Below are positions 23,427-33,270 of a stretch of 64,000 nt of DNA, one piece after another. Made by a program: the position numbers and the translations under genes. Positions within the stretch are counted from its first letter, which is position 1. Each line of letters starts with the position of its first letter. The notes under the pieces are model-generated. The model had not been told where the DNA came from, made no database searches, and saw only the letters and a list, made by a program, of their open reading frames with translations. The DNA comes from Schlesneria sphaerica (GTDB taxonomy: Bacteria > Planctomycetota > Planctomycetia > Planctomycetales > Planctomycetaceae), in assembly GCF_044336245.1 (NCBI RefSeq), contig NZ_CP172346.1, positions 3,410,001-3,474,000 of the forward strand, in the 5' to 3' direction.

Positions 23427-26400
23427 TCACTCCAGTGTCAGCAACAGGTCACCGGCCGCCACCTGCATCCCTCGCTTGACCAGCACCTGACCAATCTTTC
23501 CATCCCGATCCGCGGTGAGATTCGTTTCCATCTTCATCGCTTCCAGACTCAACAGCTTCTGGCCCTTGGTGACGTTGTCACCCGGCTGGACAGCAATTGT
23601 GGAAATCATCCCTGGCATGCTGGCTCCGATATGGCAGGGGTTCGACGAATCTGCCTTGAGATTCGATGAGCCCTTCGGTTCCAGCGACTTGTCGACCACG
23701 GTCACGTCACGCGGCTGGCCGTTCAGTTCGAAGAAGACGGTACGTTTACCGTCGGGATGTGGATCACTGATCGACAGGAACTTAACGATCAGTCGCTTAC
23801 CCGGTTCAATGTCGAACGCAATCTCTTCGCTTGGTGTCTGACCGTAGAAGAAGACCGGTGTCGGCAGACAACTCGTATCGGAGTTCAACTGCTGATGAGC
23901 AACAAATTCCTCATACACTTTCGGATAGAGCAGCCACGTCACGATCTCGCGGTTGGTCGGTTCCCGTTTGATCACCTGCCGAACCTTTTCACCCGCTGCC
24001 GCAAAGTCCGCTGGTAGCAGGCTTTCACCGGGCCGTCCCGTCACCAGCGGCCTGTCACGCAGAATTCGACGGCGTACGGCCAGCGGGAAGCCACCGGGTG
24101 GCTGGCCCATTTTTCCACTGATCAGGTCGATCACACTTTCCGGGAACGACAGGTCTTTGGACTCGTTCAGAATATCTTCCGAACTCAGGTTATTCGCGAC
24201 CATAAACAGGGCCATATCCCCAACACTTTTGGAACTGGGTGTCACCTTGACGATGTCACCGAAGAGCTGGTTGACCTCGGCGTAGACCTGGCAAACCTCG
24301 GGCCAGCGGTCGGCAAGACCCAGGGCTTTGGCCTGCTGATACAGGTTTGTGTACTGTCCCCCGGGCATCTCGTGCTGATAGAGATCCGCGGTCGCAGGCA
24401 GCATCACCGTCTCGAACGGCTGATAGTACTGCCGCACGACTTCCCAGTACCGGGCGAGTGCATCGAGGTACTCGGTCTTCAGCCCTGGATTTCGGTCAGA
24501 GAACCGGACCGCCTCGACAAGCGCGTTGAGGTTCGGTTGAGACGTTCCACCGGACATCGGGGCCAATGCCGCATCAGCGATATCCAGTCCCGCATCGCTT
24601 CCCATCAGGATCGATGCCGCCTGAATCCCTGCGGTGTCATGCGTATGAAAGTGAATCGGTATTCCGACTTCCTGCTTTAACGTCTTGACCAGCAAGGCTG
24701 CGGCGGCCGGCTTACACAAACCCGCCATATCCTTGATGGCAAGAATATGAGCGCCCCCTTTTTCCAGTTCCTTGGCCAGATTGACGTAATACTTGAGGTC
24801 ATACTTGGGCCGGGATGGATTGAGGATATCACCGGTGTAGCAGATGGCCGCCTCACAGAGTTTCCCTGATTCGCAGACCGCATCCATGGCGACACGCATG
24901 TTCGGTGCCCAGTTCAGCGAGTCAAAGACGCGGAAGATATCCATCCCCGCCGCGGCGGCTTCTTTCACGAATTCGACCACGATGTTGTCGGGATAATTCG
25001 TGTAGCCGACCGCATTCGATGCCCGCAGCAGCATCTGGAACAGAATGTTCGGGATCCGCTCACGCAGTTGAGTCAGCCGGTCCCACGGGCATTCTTTATT
25101 GAAACGCATCGCCGTATCGAAGGTCGCACCACCCCACATCTCGAGTGAGAAGAATTGCGGACAAAGACGTGCATAGGCATCGGCGATATTCAGCAGATCT
25201 ACCGTCCGGAACCGCGTTGCCAGCAGTGACTGGTGGGCATCGCGCATCGTTGTATCGGTGATCAGCAACGGCTTCTGAGCCAGGATCCATTCCGAAAACT
25301 TCTTCGGCCCCAGTTCAAGAAACTTGTCGCGAGTCCCTTTCGGGATGGGCGTATTGCGATCAATCACGGGCAATGGGGCAGGGGAGCGGTCGACCTTGGT
25401 CGCCGCCACTGCGTGAACCTTACCCGTATTCAGAATGGTATCCGCGAGGAAGGTGAGCAGTTTCGTCGCGCGGTCTTTTCGCGGCGCGAACTGAAACAGT
25501 TCTGGCGTTTCGTCAATGAATCGAGTGGTGAAGGCCCCATTGATGAATTTGGGGTGAGTCATCACTTTGATCAGGAACGGGATATTGGTCTTCACGCCCC
25601 GGATACGGAACTCTTGCAGCACTCGCTCCATCCGTGCTGCCGCATCGCCGAACCGGCGGCCCCGCACCGAAACTTTCACCAGCAACGAGTCATAGAACGG
25701 GTTGATGATTGCTCCGGAGAACGCGTTTCCTCCATCCAGCCGAACGCCTGCTCCCCCTGCGGCGCGGTAGTGAGAAACACGACCATAGTCAGGCATGAAG
25801 TTGTTGCCGGGATCTTCCGTTGTCACTCGACATTGAATGGCGTAACCGTTCGTCTTGATTTCACTCTGCGCCCCCAGGTTGATTTCCGGATCGGAAAGGG
25901 GCGTTCCCTGGGCGATCAGGATCTGGGACTTCACAATGTCGATTCCGGTTACTTCTTCAGTAACGGTGTGCTCGACCTGAATCCGGGGATTGACCTCGAT
26001 GAAGTAGAAGTCGTTCTTGGCCGTGTCGTAAAGGAACTCAACCGTCCCCGCATTTTCGTAGCCGACGGCCTTACCAATTTTGATCGCCGCTTCACAGATC
26101 CGGTTACGGATCCCTTCATCCAGGAACGGTGCCGGCGCGATCTCAACGACTTTCTGATGCCGCCGCTGAACCGAACAGTCGCGTTCAAAGAGGTGAACCA
26201 GATTCCCGTGCCGGTCACCGAGTAACTGCACTTCGATGTGTCGCGGCTGCTGAATGTACTTCTCGACAAAAATGTCAGGCGAACCGAACGCTGACATCGA
26301 TTCTCGCTGCGCCTGATCGAACAGGCCGGGAAGATCCTCAGGGTGCATGACCACTCGCATCCCGCGTCCGCCCCCACCGTTGGCAGCTTTGAGGATGACA

Positions 26401-26870
26401 GGATAACCGGTCGCTTCCGCCAGTCTCCGACCATCTTCGACATCGGCGATGGGTGTTGAACTTCCCCCGAGAACGGGAACCCCCGCAGCTCGAGCAATCT
26501 CACGAGCCGTGATCTTGTTTCCCAGCGACTCCAGCACTTTGACCGAGGGACCCACAAAGACAATCCCCGCCTCTTCACAAGCGGTGGCGAGTGCAGGGTT
26601 CTCTGAGAGAAATCCATAACCGGGATGAATCGCGTCGACGTTCGCCTGCTTGGCGATCTGGATAATTGCGGGGATGTCGAGATAGGCCCGAATCGGTTCA
26701 CCGGGTTCCCCGATCTGGTAAGCCTCATCGGCCTTGAACCGGTGCAGAGCATACCGATCTTCGTAGGTATAGATGGCAACAGTCCGGATCCGCAGCTCAT
26801 GAGCAGACCGACAGACACGAATGGCGATCTCGCTACGATTGGCGATCAACAGCTTCTGAATGGGCTTCAT
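23427..26870 (-). CDS. pyc: Pyruvate carboxylase
   Basis: 1147 residues from the ATG at 26870 (KPIQKLLIANRSEIAIRVCR is the classic start); the longer frame to 27056 is non-native. Domains in order are biotin carboxylase (about 1-455) with the ATP-grasp loop GGGGRGMRVV and EVNPRIQVEHTVTEEVTG, then the carboxyltransferase barrel (about 525-800) starting LLITDTTMRDAHQSLLATRFRT, then the PYC/OADA region, then the biotinyl domain with Lys1113 in LEAMKMETNL. All parts are on one chain and of normal length. It converts pyruvate, bicarbonate and ATP to oxaloacetate, the main refilling step of the TCA cycle, in which the aconitase at 36-38.6 kb also works. Confidence 0.97.
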   Translation of the reverse strand: MKPIQKLLIANRSEIAIRVCRSAHELRIRTVAIYTYEDRYALHRFKADEAYQIGEPGEPIRAYLDIPAIIQIAKQANVDAIHPGYGFLSENPALATACEEAGIVFVGPSVKVLESLGNKITAREIARAAGVPVLGGSSTPIADVEDGRRLAEATGYPVILKAANGGGGRGMRVVMHPEDLPGLFDQAQRESMSAFGSPDIFVEKYIQQPRHIEVQLLGDRHGNLVHLFERDCSVQRRHQKVVEIAPAPFLDEGIRNRICEAAIKIGKAVGYENAGTVEFLYDTAKNDFYFIEVNPRIQVEHTVTEEVTGIDIVKSQILIAQGTPLSDPEINLGAQSEIKTNGYAIQCRVTTEDPGNNFMPDYGRVSHYRAAGGAGVRLDGGNAFSGAIINPFYDSLLVKVSVRGRRFGDAAARMERVLQEFRIRGVKTNIPFLIKVMTHPKFINGAFTTRFIDETPELFQFAPRKDRATKLLTFLADTILNTGKVHAVAATKVDRSPAPLPVIDRNTPIPKGTRDKFLELGPKKFSEWILAQKPLLITDTTMRDAHQSLLATRFRTVDLLNIADAYARLCPQFFSLEMWGGATFDTAMRFNKECPWDRLTQLRERIPNILFQMLLRASNAVGYTNYPDNIVVEFVKEAAAAGMDIFRVFDSLNWAPNMRVAMDAVCESGKLCEAAICYTGDILNPSRPKYDLKYYVNLAKELEKGGAHILAIKDMAGLCKPAAAALLVKTLKQEVGIPIHFHTHDTAGIQAASILMGSDAGLDIADAALAPMSGGTSQPNLNALVEAVRFSDRNPGLKTEYLDALARYWEVVRQYYQPFETVMLPATADLYQHEMPGGQYTNLYQQAKALGLADRWPEVCQVYAEVNQLFGDIVKVTPSSKSVGDMALFMVANNLSSEDILNESKDLSFPESVIDLISGKMGQPPGGFPLAVRRRILRDRPLVTGRPGESLLPADFAAAGEKVRQVIKREPTNREIVTWLLYPKVYEEFVAHQQLNSDTSCLPTPVFFYGQTPSEEIAFDIEPGKRLIVKFLSISDPHPDGKRTVFFELNGQPRDVTVVDKSLEPKGSSNLKADSSNPCHIGASMPGMISTIAVQPGDNVTKGQKLLSLEAMKMETNLTADRDGKIGQVLVKRGMQVAAGDLLLTLE

Positions 26871-27817
26871 GCGAATCAGTTCTCTACTTTGGGAGCGGAC
26901 AAAGCGGTCGGTCCAAAAGAATACAAGACGAGTCTTCAACCCCGCAATTGATCGGCAAACCAATGTCACTGCGCCCTGCGTTTCCTTGAATCCTGAAAGG
27001 AAACTCGTCCCGCAGCACCGCACCACCAAAAGGGGCGCCGGCCCACCAGCACCCATGGCTCGTCAGCCGGGCTCTCCAGAAGGCAAAGAACGAGAGATTT
27101 TTCCCCGTCCGGGCTCTGCGACGCGACCAGGATCGCGCCCAGGCACTGGGAAAGCCTGCCGAGCACTTCTCGATCGCGATCCACAAAAACCATCGCCACA
27201 AAGCCTACAATCACCCCAGGCATCCGAAACCAACCCATTTCGCCCGTTTCTCGCTCACTACCTCTCCAGCGGCGCAGCGAGAGGGAATTGCCCGAAGTGC
27301 AATTCAAAATCCGCGGGGGAAAAATTTGAGTTGAGCGACATGAGCAAGTTGAGCAACTTCAACGGAAACCCGCTGTTTTCAGGTCCTCGCAGCACATTCA
27401 AAGTTGCTCAAATTGCACAACTTCCAAACCCGAATTGAGCAACTTCCAAATCGATCGTTCGACAGTGCAATTGTTCCGCAAAAGTCATTTGTCATGCGCT
27501 CGTTCAACACAAAGCTGACGTCCTTGAACGAGAAGATAAAACAAACACATATTTCCGTCAAGATTTTTTACTGCACATCGCGAGCAACAATCCGCTGAGC
27601 ATGGCTGGCGCTCGTGTCACCTGCTCCGTCAACGTACGCTCGACAACTGCGATTCATTCTCCGTAAGTCGATGCCCAGGTATCGAGAGGTTCACGATTTC
27701 AGACTGCAACGGAAAGAGGAAAAGAAGTCGCGCGGCGGGCTGTCTTACAGGCCAGCTTTCGATGTTGGCGTGGTGGGTCGCTGAGGGCTACAACTGGAGG
27801 CGATTTTCTGGCGGTGA
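26871..27817. other. Gene-free divergent stretch between pyc and the P-type ATPase
   Basis: About 950 bases. It contains the three related quasi-palindromic sites at 27347-27445 described separately and an AT-rich segment (27460-27600). Small frames here have no family signal. Both flanking genes point away, so both promoters must be inside, but I cannot place them. Confidence 0.45.
27347..27445. promoter_or_regulatory. Cluster of three AAGTTG-NN-CAACTT-like operator sites
   Basis: Site 1 (27347-27360) is AAGTTGAGCAACTT, a palindrome apart from its two central bases. Site 2 (27400-27414) is the near-inverted AAAGTTGCTCAAATT, and site 3 (27433-27445) is AATTGAGCAACTT. Centres are about 53 and 32 bases apart. 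The symmetry is that of dimeric repressor sites. The likely target is the P-type ATPase about 370 bases downstream or pyc upstream. Confidence 0.4.
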
Positions 27818-30466
27818 GTGCTTGGGGACATCATTCATTGGGAAGGTAGTGGACCGGTGCCTGTCAAAGCGGTGCGCGAAGAAGAGCGAGGACGGGATTC
27901 ACTCACGAATGGCCGCGCCGGATCGGCCGTCCCTCAGGACCTCCCTTTCTGGGCAGTTCCTGTGGAGAAGGTACTGACACTGCTCGGGTCTTCTGAGGAC
28001 GGGATCAGTCAGGCAGAGGCGCAAAAGCGGTTGGCAACGAACCGCAGCCTGATCGGCCGCAAGCAGTCTCCGTGGCGAATGCTGCTCGATCAGTTCAAGA
28101 ACCCGATCATTCTCCTGTTGCTCTGTTCCGCCATGCTTTCGTTCAGTCTGCCGGGCGAGAGCGCGAATGCGTGGATCATCATCTTTATTCTGCTCGCCAG
28201 CGGGCTGCTCGGCTTCTGGCAGGAACTCAGCGCGGCTGACGCGGTAGCGAAGTTGCTGGGACTGATTGAGACACGTGCGATGGTGACTCGCGACGGCGAA
28301 GACTGTGAGGTCCCGATCGACGCTGTCGTACCGGGGGATGTCATTCGACTGACTGCCGGAAACCTGATTCCCGGTGACTGTCGACTGCTCACTGCTCAGG
28401 ACCTGTACCTGAACGAAGCCGCATTGACCGGAGAAAGCTTCCCTGCGGAAAAGGTGAACTCCGTTCTGGAGAAGGCGACCCCGCTCAGCCAGCGAATCAA
28501 CACGCTTTACCTGGGAACCCATGTTGTCAGCGGGATGGGGACCGCTGTGGTGGTGAGAACCGCACGCGATACCGAATTTGGCAAGATTTCCGAACGGCTG
28601 GAGCAGAAGCGACCGGAAACCGGCTTCGCGCGCGGACTCGCTCAGTTTGGTCGAATGCTGGTCAAGATCGTGAGTGTCATCACGGTTGTCCTGTTCGCGG
28701 TCAAAGTGGGCTGGCAAGGCGACCCCGTGACCGACTCACTGCTGATCACACTCGCCCTGGCCGTGGGGATGACGCCTCAGCTACTGCCGGCCATCACCAG
28801 TGTCGTGCTCTCGGCAGGGGCCAAGTCAATGGCCCGGCATCATGTGATCGTCAAACAATTGCTCTCGATCGAGAATCTCGGCGGAATGACCGTCCTCTGC
28901 TCGGACAAAACGGGAACCCTGACCGAAGGGGAGATTCACCTTCACTCGGCTCTGGATCCGACGGGCAACCCCAGCGAACGCGTGACACGACTGAGCTATC
29001 TCAATGCCTTCTTTCAGACAGGTTTCGCGAATCCGGTCGACCGGGCGATACTCGCCGCTTCCGCGATGACAGCAGACGATGCCCGGTTTACGACAAACGG
29101 CATCCAGAAGCTGGATGAAATTCCCTACGACTTCCTCCGCAAACGACTCAGCGTACGCCTGCTGCTGGACGGCGAAAAACTCCTGATCACCAAAGGGGCT
29201 CTCGCCAATATCCTCGAAGTTTGCTCCACCGTCGAAACGACCGAAGGCAATTGCTGCGACCTCGCATCCCTGCGGGATTCGATCGAACGGCAATTCACTC
29301 AGATGAGCAACGAAGGGCTGCGGATCCTTGGCCTGGCTGTTCGTCGAGACGACTCGCCGCACCTGACGAAGGCGAACGAGTGCGAGATGACGTTCCTCGG
29401 GTTTCTGGTCTTCACGGACCCACCGAAAGCGGACGCGCGGGAAACGCTCGAGCAGTTAAAGCAGTTGGGCGTCAAACTCAAAATTATCACCGGAGACAAC
29501 CGGGCTGTGGCGGCGACGGTGAGCCAGCGGGTTGGCATTACCGCATCGAAAGTCATCACTGGTTCGGAGTTGCGACAGCTCAGCGACGAGGCCCTGCGGC
29601 ACCGAGTGAGTGAGGCGGACGTCTTCGCAGAAATCGAGCCGAATCAGAAAGAACAGATTATTCGTTCACTGCAGCGGAACGGCGAGGTCGTCGGTTACAT
29701 CGGCGACGGAATCAATGACGCATCAGCGTTGCACGTGGCCGATGTCGGCATCTCGGTCGCCACGGCGGTTGATGTTGCCCGAGAAGCGGCTCAGATCGTC
29801 TTGCTGAAACACGACCTCGGCGTCTTGGTGGAAGGGGTTCGAGAGGGGCGTCGGACATTTGCCAATACACTCAAGTACGTCTATTTCGCCATTGCCGGCT
29901 GCTTCGGCTACATGTTCAGCCTGGCGATCGCCTCGCTGTTTCTTCCCTTCGAGCCGCTGCTCGCTTCGCAAATTTTGCTGATCAATCTGCTGGCGGACTT
30001 TCCTGCCATGTCGCTGGCGACGGACTCGGTGGACCCCGAACAGGTGGCTCAGCCGCGGCGATGGGATACGAAATCCATTTTCCGTTTTATGCTGTTCTTC
30101 GGCTTTGCCAGTTCAAGTTTTGACTTCCTGACGTTCGGGGCAATCCTTCTGGTCTTCGGTGCAGAAAATCACGATCTGTTCCGTACCGGCTGGTTTGTGG
30201 AATCAACACTGACGGGGCTTTTGATTCTGCTGATCGTCCGGACCCAGAGGCCCTTCTTCCGCAGCGAACCGTCCACGCTGCTGCTGATGGCCTGCGCGCT
30301 GATCGCAGTGATTGTCGTCGGGCTTCCCTACAGTCCGCTGGCCAGCACACTTGGTTTTATTCCTCCCTCGCCACTGTTGCTGGGTATGATGCTGATCATC
30401 ACAGCTCTTTATGCACTGGGAATGGAAACGGTGAAGTTCTTCTTCTATCGGCACTTCGGAAAGTAA
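27818..30466 (+). CDS. mgtA: Magnesium-translocating P-type ATPase (MgtA type)
   Basis: 882 residues from a GTG at 27818; family similarity begins only near residue 45 (FWAVPVEKVLTLLGSS), so a later start is possible. P-ATPase landmarks are complete: the A-domain loop ALTGESFPAEK, phosphorylation site Asp363 in CSDKTGTLTEG, TGDNRAVAATV, and GYIGDGINDASALHVADVGIS of the P domain. The distal membrane segment FLPFEPLLASQILLINLLADFPAMSLATDSVD is the MgtA/MgtB type-IIIB signature. It is an inner-membrane pump that imports Mg2+ at the cost of ATP. I see no Mg2+-sensing leader. Possible operators lie at 27347-27445. It stands alone and converges on the ABC exporter. Confidence 0.9.
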   Translation: MLGDIIHWEGSGPVPVKAVREEERGRDSLTNGRAGSAVPQDLPFWAVPVEKVLTLLGSSEDGISQAEAQKRLATNRSLIGRKQSPWRMLLDQFKNPIILLLLCSAMLSFSLPGESANAWIIIFILLASGLLGFWQELSAADAVAKLLGLIETRAMVTRDGEDCEVPIDAVVPGDVIRLTAGNLIPGDCRLLTAQDLYLNEAALTGESFPAEKVNSVLEKATPLSQRINTLYLGTHVVSGMGTAVVVRTARDTEFGKISERLEQKRPETGFARGLAQFGRMLVKIVSVITVVLFAVKVGWQGDPVTDSLLITLALAVGMTPQLLPAITSVVLSAGAKSMARHHVIVKQLLSIENLGGMTVLCSDKTGTLTEGEIHLHSALDPTGNPSERVTRLSYLNAFFQTGFANPVDRAILAASAMTADDARFTTNGIQKLDEIPYDFLRKRLSVRLLLDGEKLLITKGALANILEVCSTVETTEGNCCDLASLRDSIERQFTQMSNEGLRILGLAVRRDDSPHLTKANECEMTFLGFLVFTDPPKADARETLEQLKQLGVKLKIITGDNRAVAATVSQRVGITASKVITGSELRQLSDEALRHRVSEADVFAEIEPNQKEQIIRSLQRNGEVVGYIGDGINDASALHVADVGISVATAVDVAREAAQIVLLKHDLGVLVEGVREGRRTFANTLKYVYFAIAGCFGYMFSLAIASLFLPFEPLLASQILLINLLADFPAMSLATDSVDPEQVAQPRRWDTKSIFRFMLFFGFASSSFDFLTFGAILLVFGAENHDLFRTGWFVESTLTGLLILLIVRTQRPFFRSEPSTLLLMACALIAVIVVGLPYSPLASTLGFIPPSPLLLGMMLIITALYALGMETVKFFFYRHFGK

Positions 30467-30556
30467 ATAGAGCCCCCTCGGGAGTCATCCGCGCGATGCC
30501 TCTCCGGGTGGATGCATTCGCCCCCCGGCGGAAGGAGAAAAACCCGCCACCTGGGT

Positions 30557-30585
30557 GGTGGTGTGTGGGGTGTCTGCACACCACC
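30557..30585. terminator. Convergent-gene hairpin after the P-type ATPase
   Basis: GGTGGTGTG (30557-30565) pairs with CACACCACC (30577-30585) around an 11-base loop in the 139 bases between the convergent ATPase and ABC genes. There is no T-tract on either side, so a terminator role is likely only from position. Confidence 0.4.
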
Positions 30586-30605
30586 AGCACACACCACTCG
30601 CGAGT

Positions 30606-32342
30606 TCACGCGGTTTCGATTTGAGAATCGGCTTCCATTTCGGCGAGATACTCTTCCGCCGTCTTGAGTTCCCAGTCCCCCTTTCCGGTCAGACTGAGGA
30701 CGTGCGTGTGATACCGGGCGACCTGTGGCCGATGAGTGACGCTGATGAGTGTCACTTCGCCCTGCCGCAGTCGATCGTAGAGGGTCGCTTCGTTCTTTTC
30801 GTCGAGCGCACTGGTCGCTTCGTCCAGAATGACATACGGCTTTTCTGCCAGCAGGACTCGCGCGAAGGCCAGTCGTTGCTGTTCACCCAACGAGAGCATC
30901 TTTCCCCAGTCCGCTTCGACATCCAGACCCCCGCAGCGTTCGATCAGATTCGGAAGATTGACTTCTTCCAGGATCGACTGAAATTCTTCGTCGGTCACTC
31001 CCTCGCGATAGTTGGGGTAGAGCAACTGAGCCCGTAAGCTGCCGATGATCAGGTAGGGGCGCTGAGGCAGGAACAACATCTTTTCGAGCCCAGGACGGGT
31101 TAGCTGACCGCTGCCGTAGTCCCACAAGCCTCCCAGCACGCGCAGTAGCGAGCTTTTTCCTCCACCACTGGCGCCGACGATCAGGAGTCCATCTCCTTCG
31201 TTGAGCGAAAGTGAAAGGTCCTTGATTAAATCACGCTTCCCATCCGGAGTCTGGGCGGTGAGTTGCTCGACTTGAAAGTGGTCGCCCTCTTGCGTCGTGA
31301 TGTGCTCCTGATCGGGCGCAACGGTGCTCGTCTGCGCCATCGCTTCGAGGGTTTTGGCAAAGCGATCGAGTCGGCTGACTCCCGCAGCGAAGTAGCTCAG
31401 CACGTCGAACTTGTTCACAATCACGTTCAAGGCACCGAAAATGGCTGCAAATGCCCCCGTCGCCTGAACCACAGCCCCAATCGTGATGTCCCCGGACATG
31501 ACGCGCGGTGCCAGGATGATGCCCGGAATGATCATTGTCATCGTGATATAAGCGTACTGGAAAATATTCAGAAAGAATTGCCAGTTCACCAGCTTGTTAA
31601 AGTTGATATAGGCATCGTTGAACCGTTCCAGCACCAGATCGGATTCTTGCTTTTCACCACGATAGAAGGCGATGGATTCCGCGTTTTCTCGCACACGAAC
31701 CAGGCTATAGCGAAGATCCGCTTCGCGGCGCAACTGAAAGAAATTCAGGCCGACCAGTGGTCGCCCGAAAACCAACGTGGTAACCGCGGTCCCTACGATG
31801 GCGTAAACCACAATAAAGTACACCAAGATCTGCGAGATATTCCACAGGACCCCGCAAAACGCGATCAACTGCAGTCCCGTCTCGATGAAGATCAGCAGGA
31901 AGTAAATCGACTTCTGTGTGAACGAGTTGATGTCTTCGGCGATTCGCTGATCCGGGTTATCGATTTCTGCAGCAAACGTCAGCCGATAGAAGGCGGTGTT
32001 GCTGAAATAGTTATTGATGAAGCGGGTGGTCATCCAGCGCCGCCAATGATTGGTCAGCCGGTCGCGAACATAGTAGTAAAGCCCGTACACGGGGACCGCG
32101 ATGGCGATGAGCCCGAGCGTATAATAGATCGAACGCCAGTAGCGATCCGAATCGCGGTCTGCCAGAGCGTCTGAGAATTCGCCCGTCTGTTTATTGAGGA
32201 GCACGCTGGCCGCTGTATTGGTCAGCATTAAAACGACGAGCAGCGCCAGTAGCCCTCGTGCCACCCACTTCTGTTCTGAAGCCAGATAGGGTTTGGAGAG
32301 AGAAACGAAGCGTGGGACCAGCCGACTATTGAGGCGCGACAT
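30606..32342 (-). CDS. ABC transporter, fused permease and ATPase (SbmA/YddA-like)
   Basis: 578 residues. The N-terminal half (about 1-330) holds about five or six helices with the ABC_membrane_2 signature (VRDRLTNHWRRWMTTRFINNYFSNTAFYRL, ENAESIAFYRGEKQE), typical of YddA, SbmA/BacA and peroxisomal ABCD transporters. The C-terminal ATPase has Walker A GASGGGKSSLL (about 389), signature LSLGEQQRLAFARVLL (about 484) and Walker B YVILDEATSALDE (about 505). It would work as a homodimer in the inner membrane. Relatives move peptides, cobalamin-like molecules or acyl-CoAs, so the substrate stays open. It stands alone. Confidence 0.9.
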   Translation of the reverse strand: MSRLNSRLVPRFVSLSKPYLASEQKWVARGLLALLVVLMLTNTAASVLLNKQTGEFSDALADRDSDRYWRSIYYTLGLIAIAVPVYGLYYYVRDRLTNHWRRWMTTRFINNYFSNTAFYRLTFAAEIDNPDQRIAEDINSFTQKSIYFLLIFIETGLQLIAFCGVLWNISQILVYFIVVYAIVGTAVTTLVFGRPLVGLNFFQLRREADLRYSLVRVRENAESIAFYRGEKQESDLVLERFNDAYINFNKLVNWQFFLNIFQYAYITMTMIIPGIILAPRVMSGDITIGAVVQATGAFAAIFGALNVIVNKFDVLSYFAAGVSRLDRFAKTLEAMAQTSTVAPDQEHITTQEGDHFQVEQLTAQTPDGKRDLIKDLSLSLNEGDGLLIVGASGGGKSSLLRVLGGLWDYGSGQLTRPGLEKMLFLPQRPYLIIGSLRAQLLYPNYREGVTDEEFQSILEEVNLPNLIERCGGLDVEADWGKMLSLGEQQRLAFARVLLAEKPYVILDEATSALDEKNEATLYDRLRQGEVTLISVTHRPQVARYHTHVLSLTGKGDWELKTAEEYLAEMEADSQIETA

Positions 32343-33270
32343 TCCAACCTTTTCTACTCAAGCAAATGATCCACAGGTGTCTGTTATTGTCCCGCTCCGC
32401 ACCCCTTCCTGGAGCACCGTGGAACGAAACACCCGTCTCTCAACTCCTTGAGACCACAGGTGAACGCCCCAGGACCGGCATCAGGAACAGGGGACAGGTC
32501 CCGTAACGTGACTCCGCTTCGCATCGCCTGAGCGGTGGGGAGCAGGAGTCAAGAATCGGACTTGCCGGTGGGATTGTGTGAGAAGCGGCATTCGCAAAGG
32601 CTGTACCACGCACTTTGAGCCGACCTTACATTTTCTGCATCCGATAGCGGCTCGACAAAAGCCGCTGCGGACCGCGATTCACGCCAGCAACAAAACCCGC
32701 ACGTTCGCTCCAACCACTCTCCCAGCAGCAGGAAACCGGGACGTCGCTGTCACGCGGCGGTTTTCGTGAGAACCGAGACCTCGGTGCGTCCCCGCAAACA
32801 CCGTTCGCTGCGGAATACGTCCGCAGGATATCCGGCGCCCGATTCCTTGAAGTTGGCGTTTTCGCAGCCGTTGCCGACAGAGCATCCTCTCCCACTGACC
32901 TCGGAATGGGAGGGGGGACACGGCATTCGGGGAATCTCAATGAATGGCATTGAGTCGATCAGGATGCGCCACAAGCGTTCACGTGGCAGGGGGATCAGAG
33001 CGTCACAGAAGTCGACTTTGCCTGCTCGAACCGACACTCAGCTCCGGTAATGCCGTTACAGCGCGCAAGACGATTGACCGGAGTCTCACCGCGTCTTACG
33101 CTATTAGCACAGAAGTGAAAGTGGCTTTTGGGAAACGGAGCATTTCAGAGCAGTGGAGGGTTGGCCAACCCGGATCCTCTCTGACCCCGTGTTAGCAACC
33201 CCGAAGCAGAGAGATTGAATACCAGTGGCACAAGCTGCCCTGGTGGTTGGTTTGGAAAGGAATTGATCGT
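32343..33270. other. Gene-free divergent stretch upstream of the helicase
   Basis: About 930 bases with no supported gene. It contains a 7-bp hairpin at 32936-32954 (CTCAATG/CATTGAG around AATGG) and a short palindrome in the GGGGACAGGTCCCG near 32490. Frames on both strands over 32750-33050 read through but look like shadows of each other. It may be decayed sequence or an interspersed repeat. Confidence 0.4.

Noticed and set aside
32750..33050. Overlapping frames of about 95 codons on both strands
   Set aside because: Each looks like the shadow of the other; neither has a start signal, domain or hydrophobic pattern that favours it.
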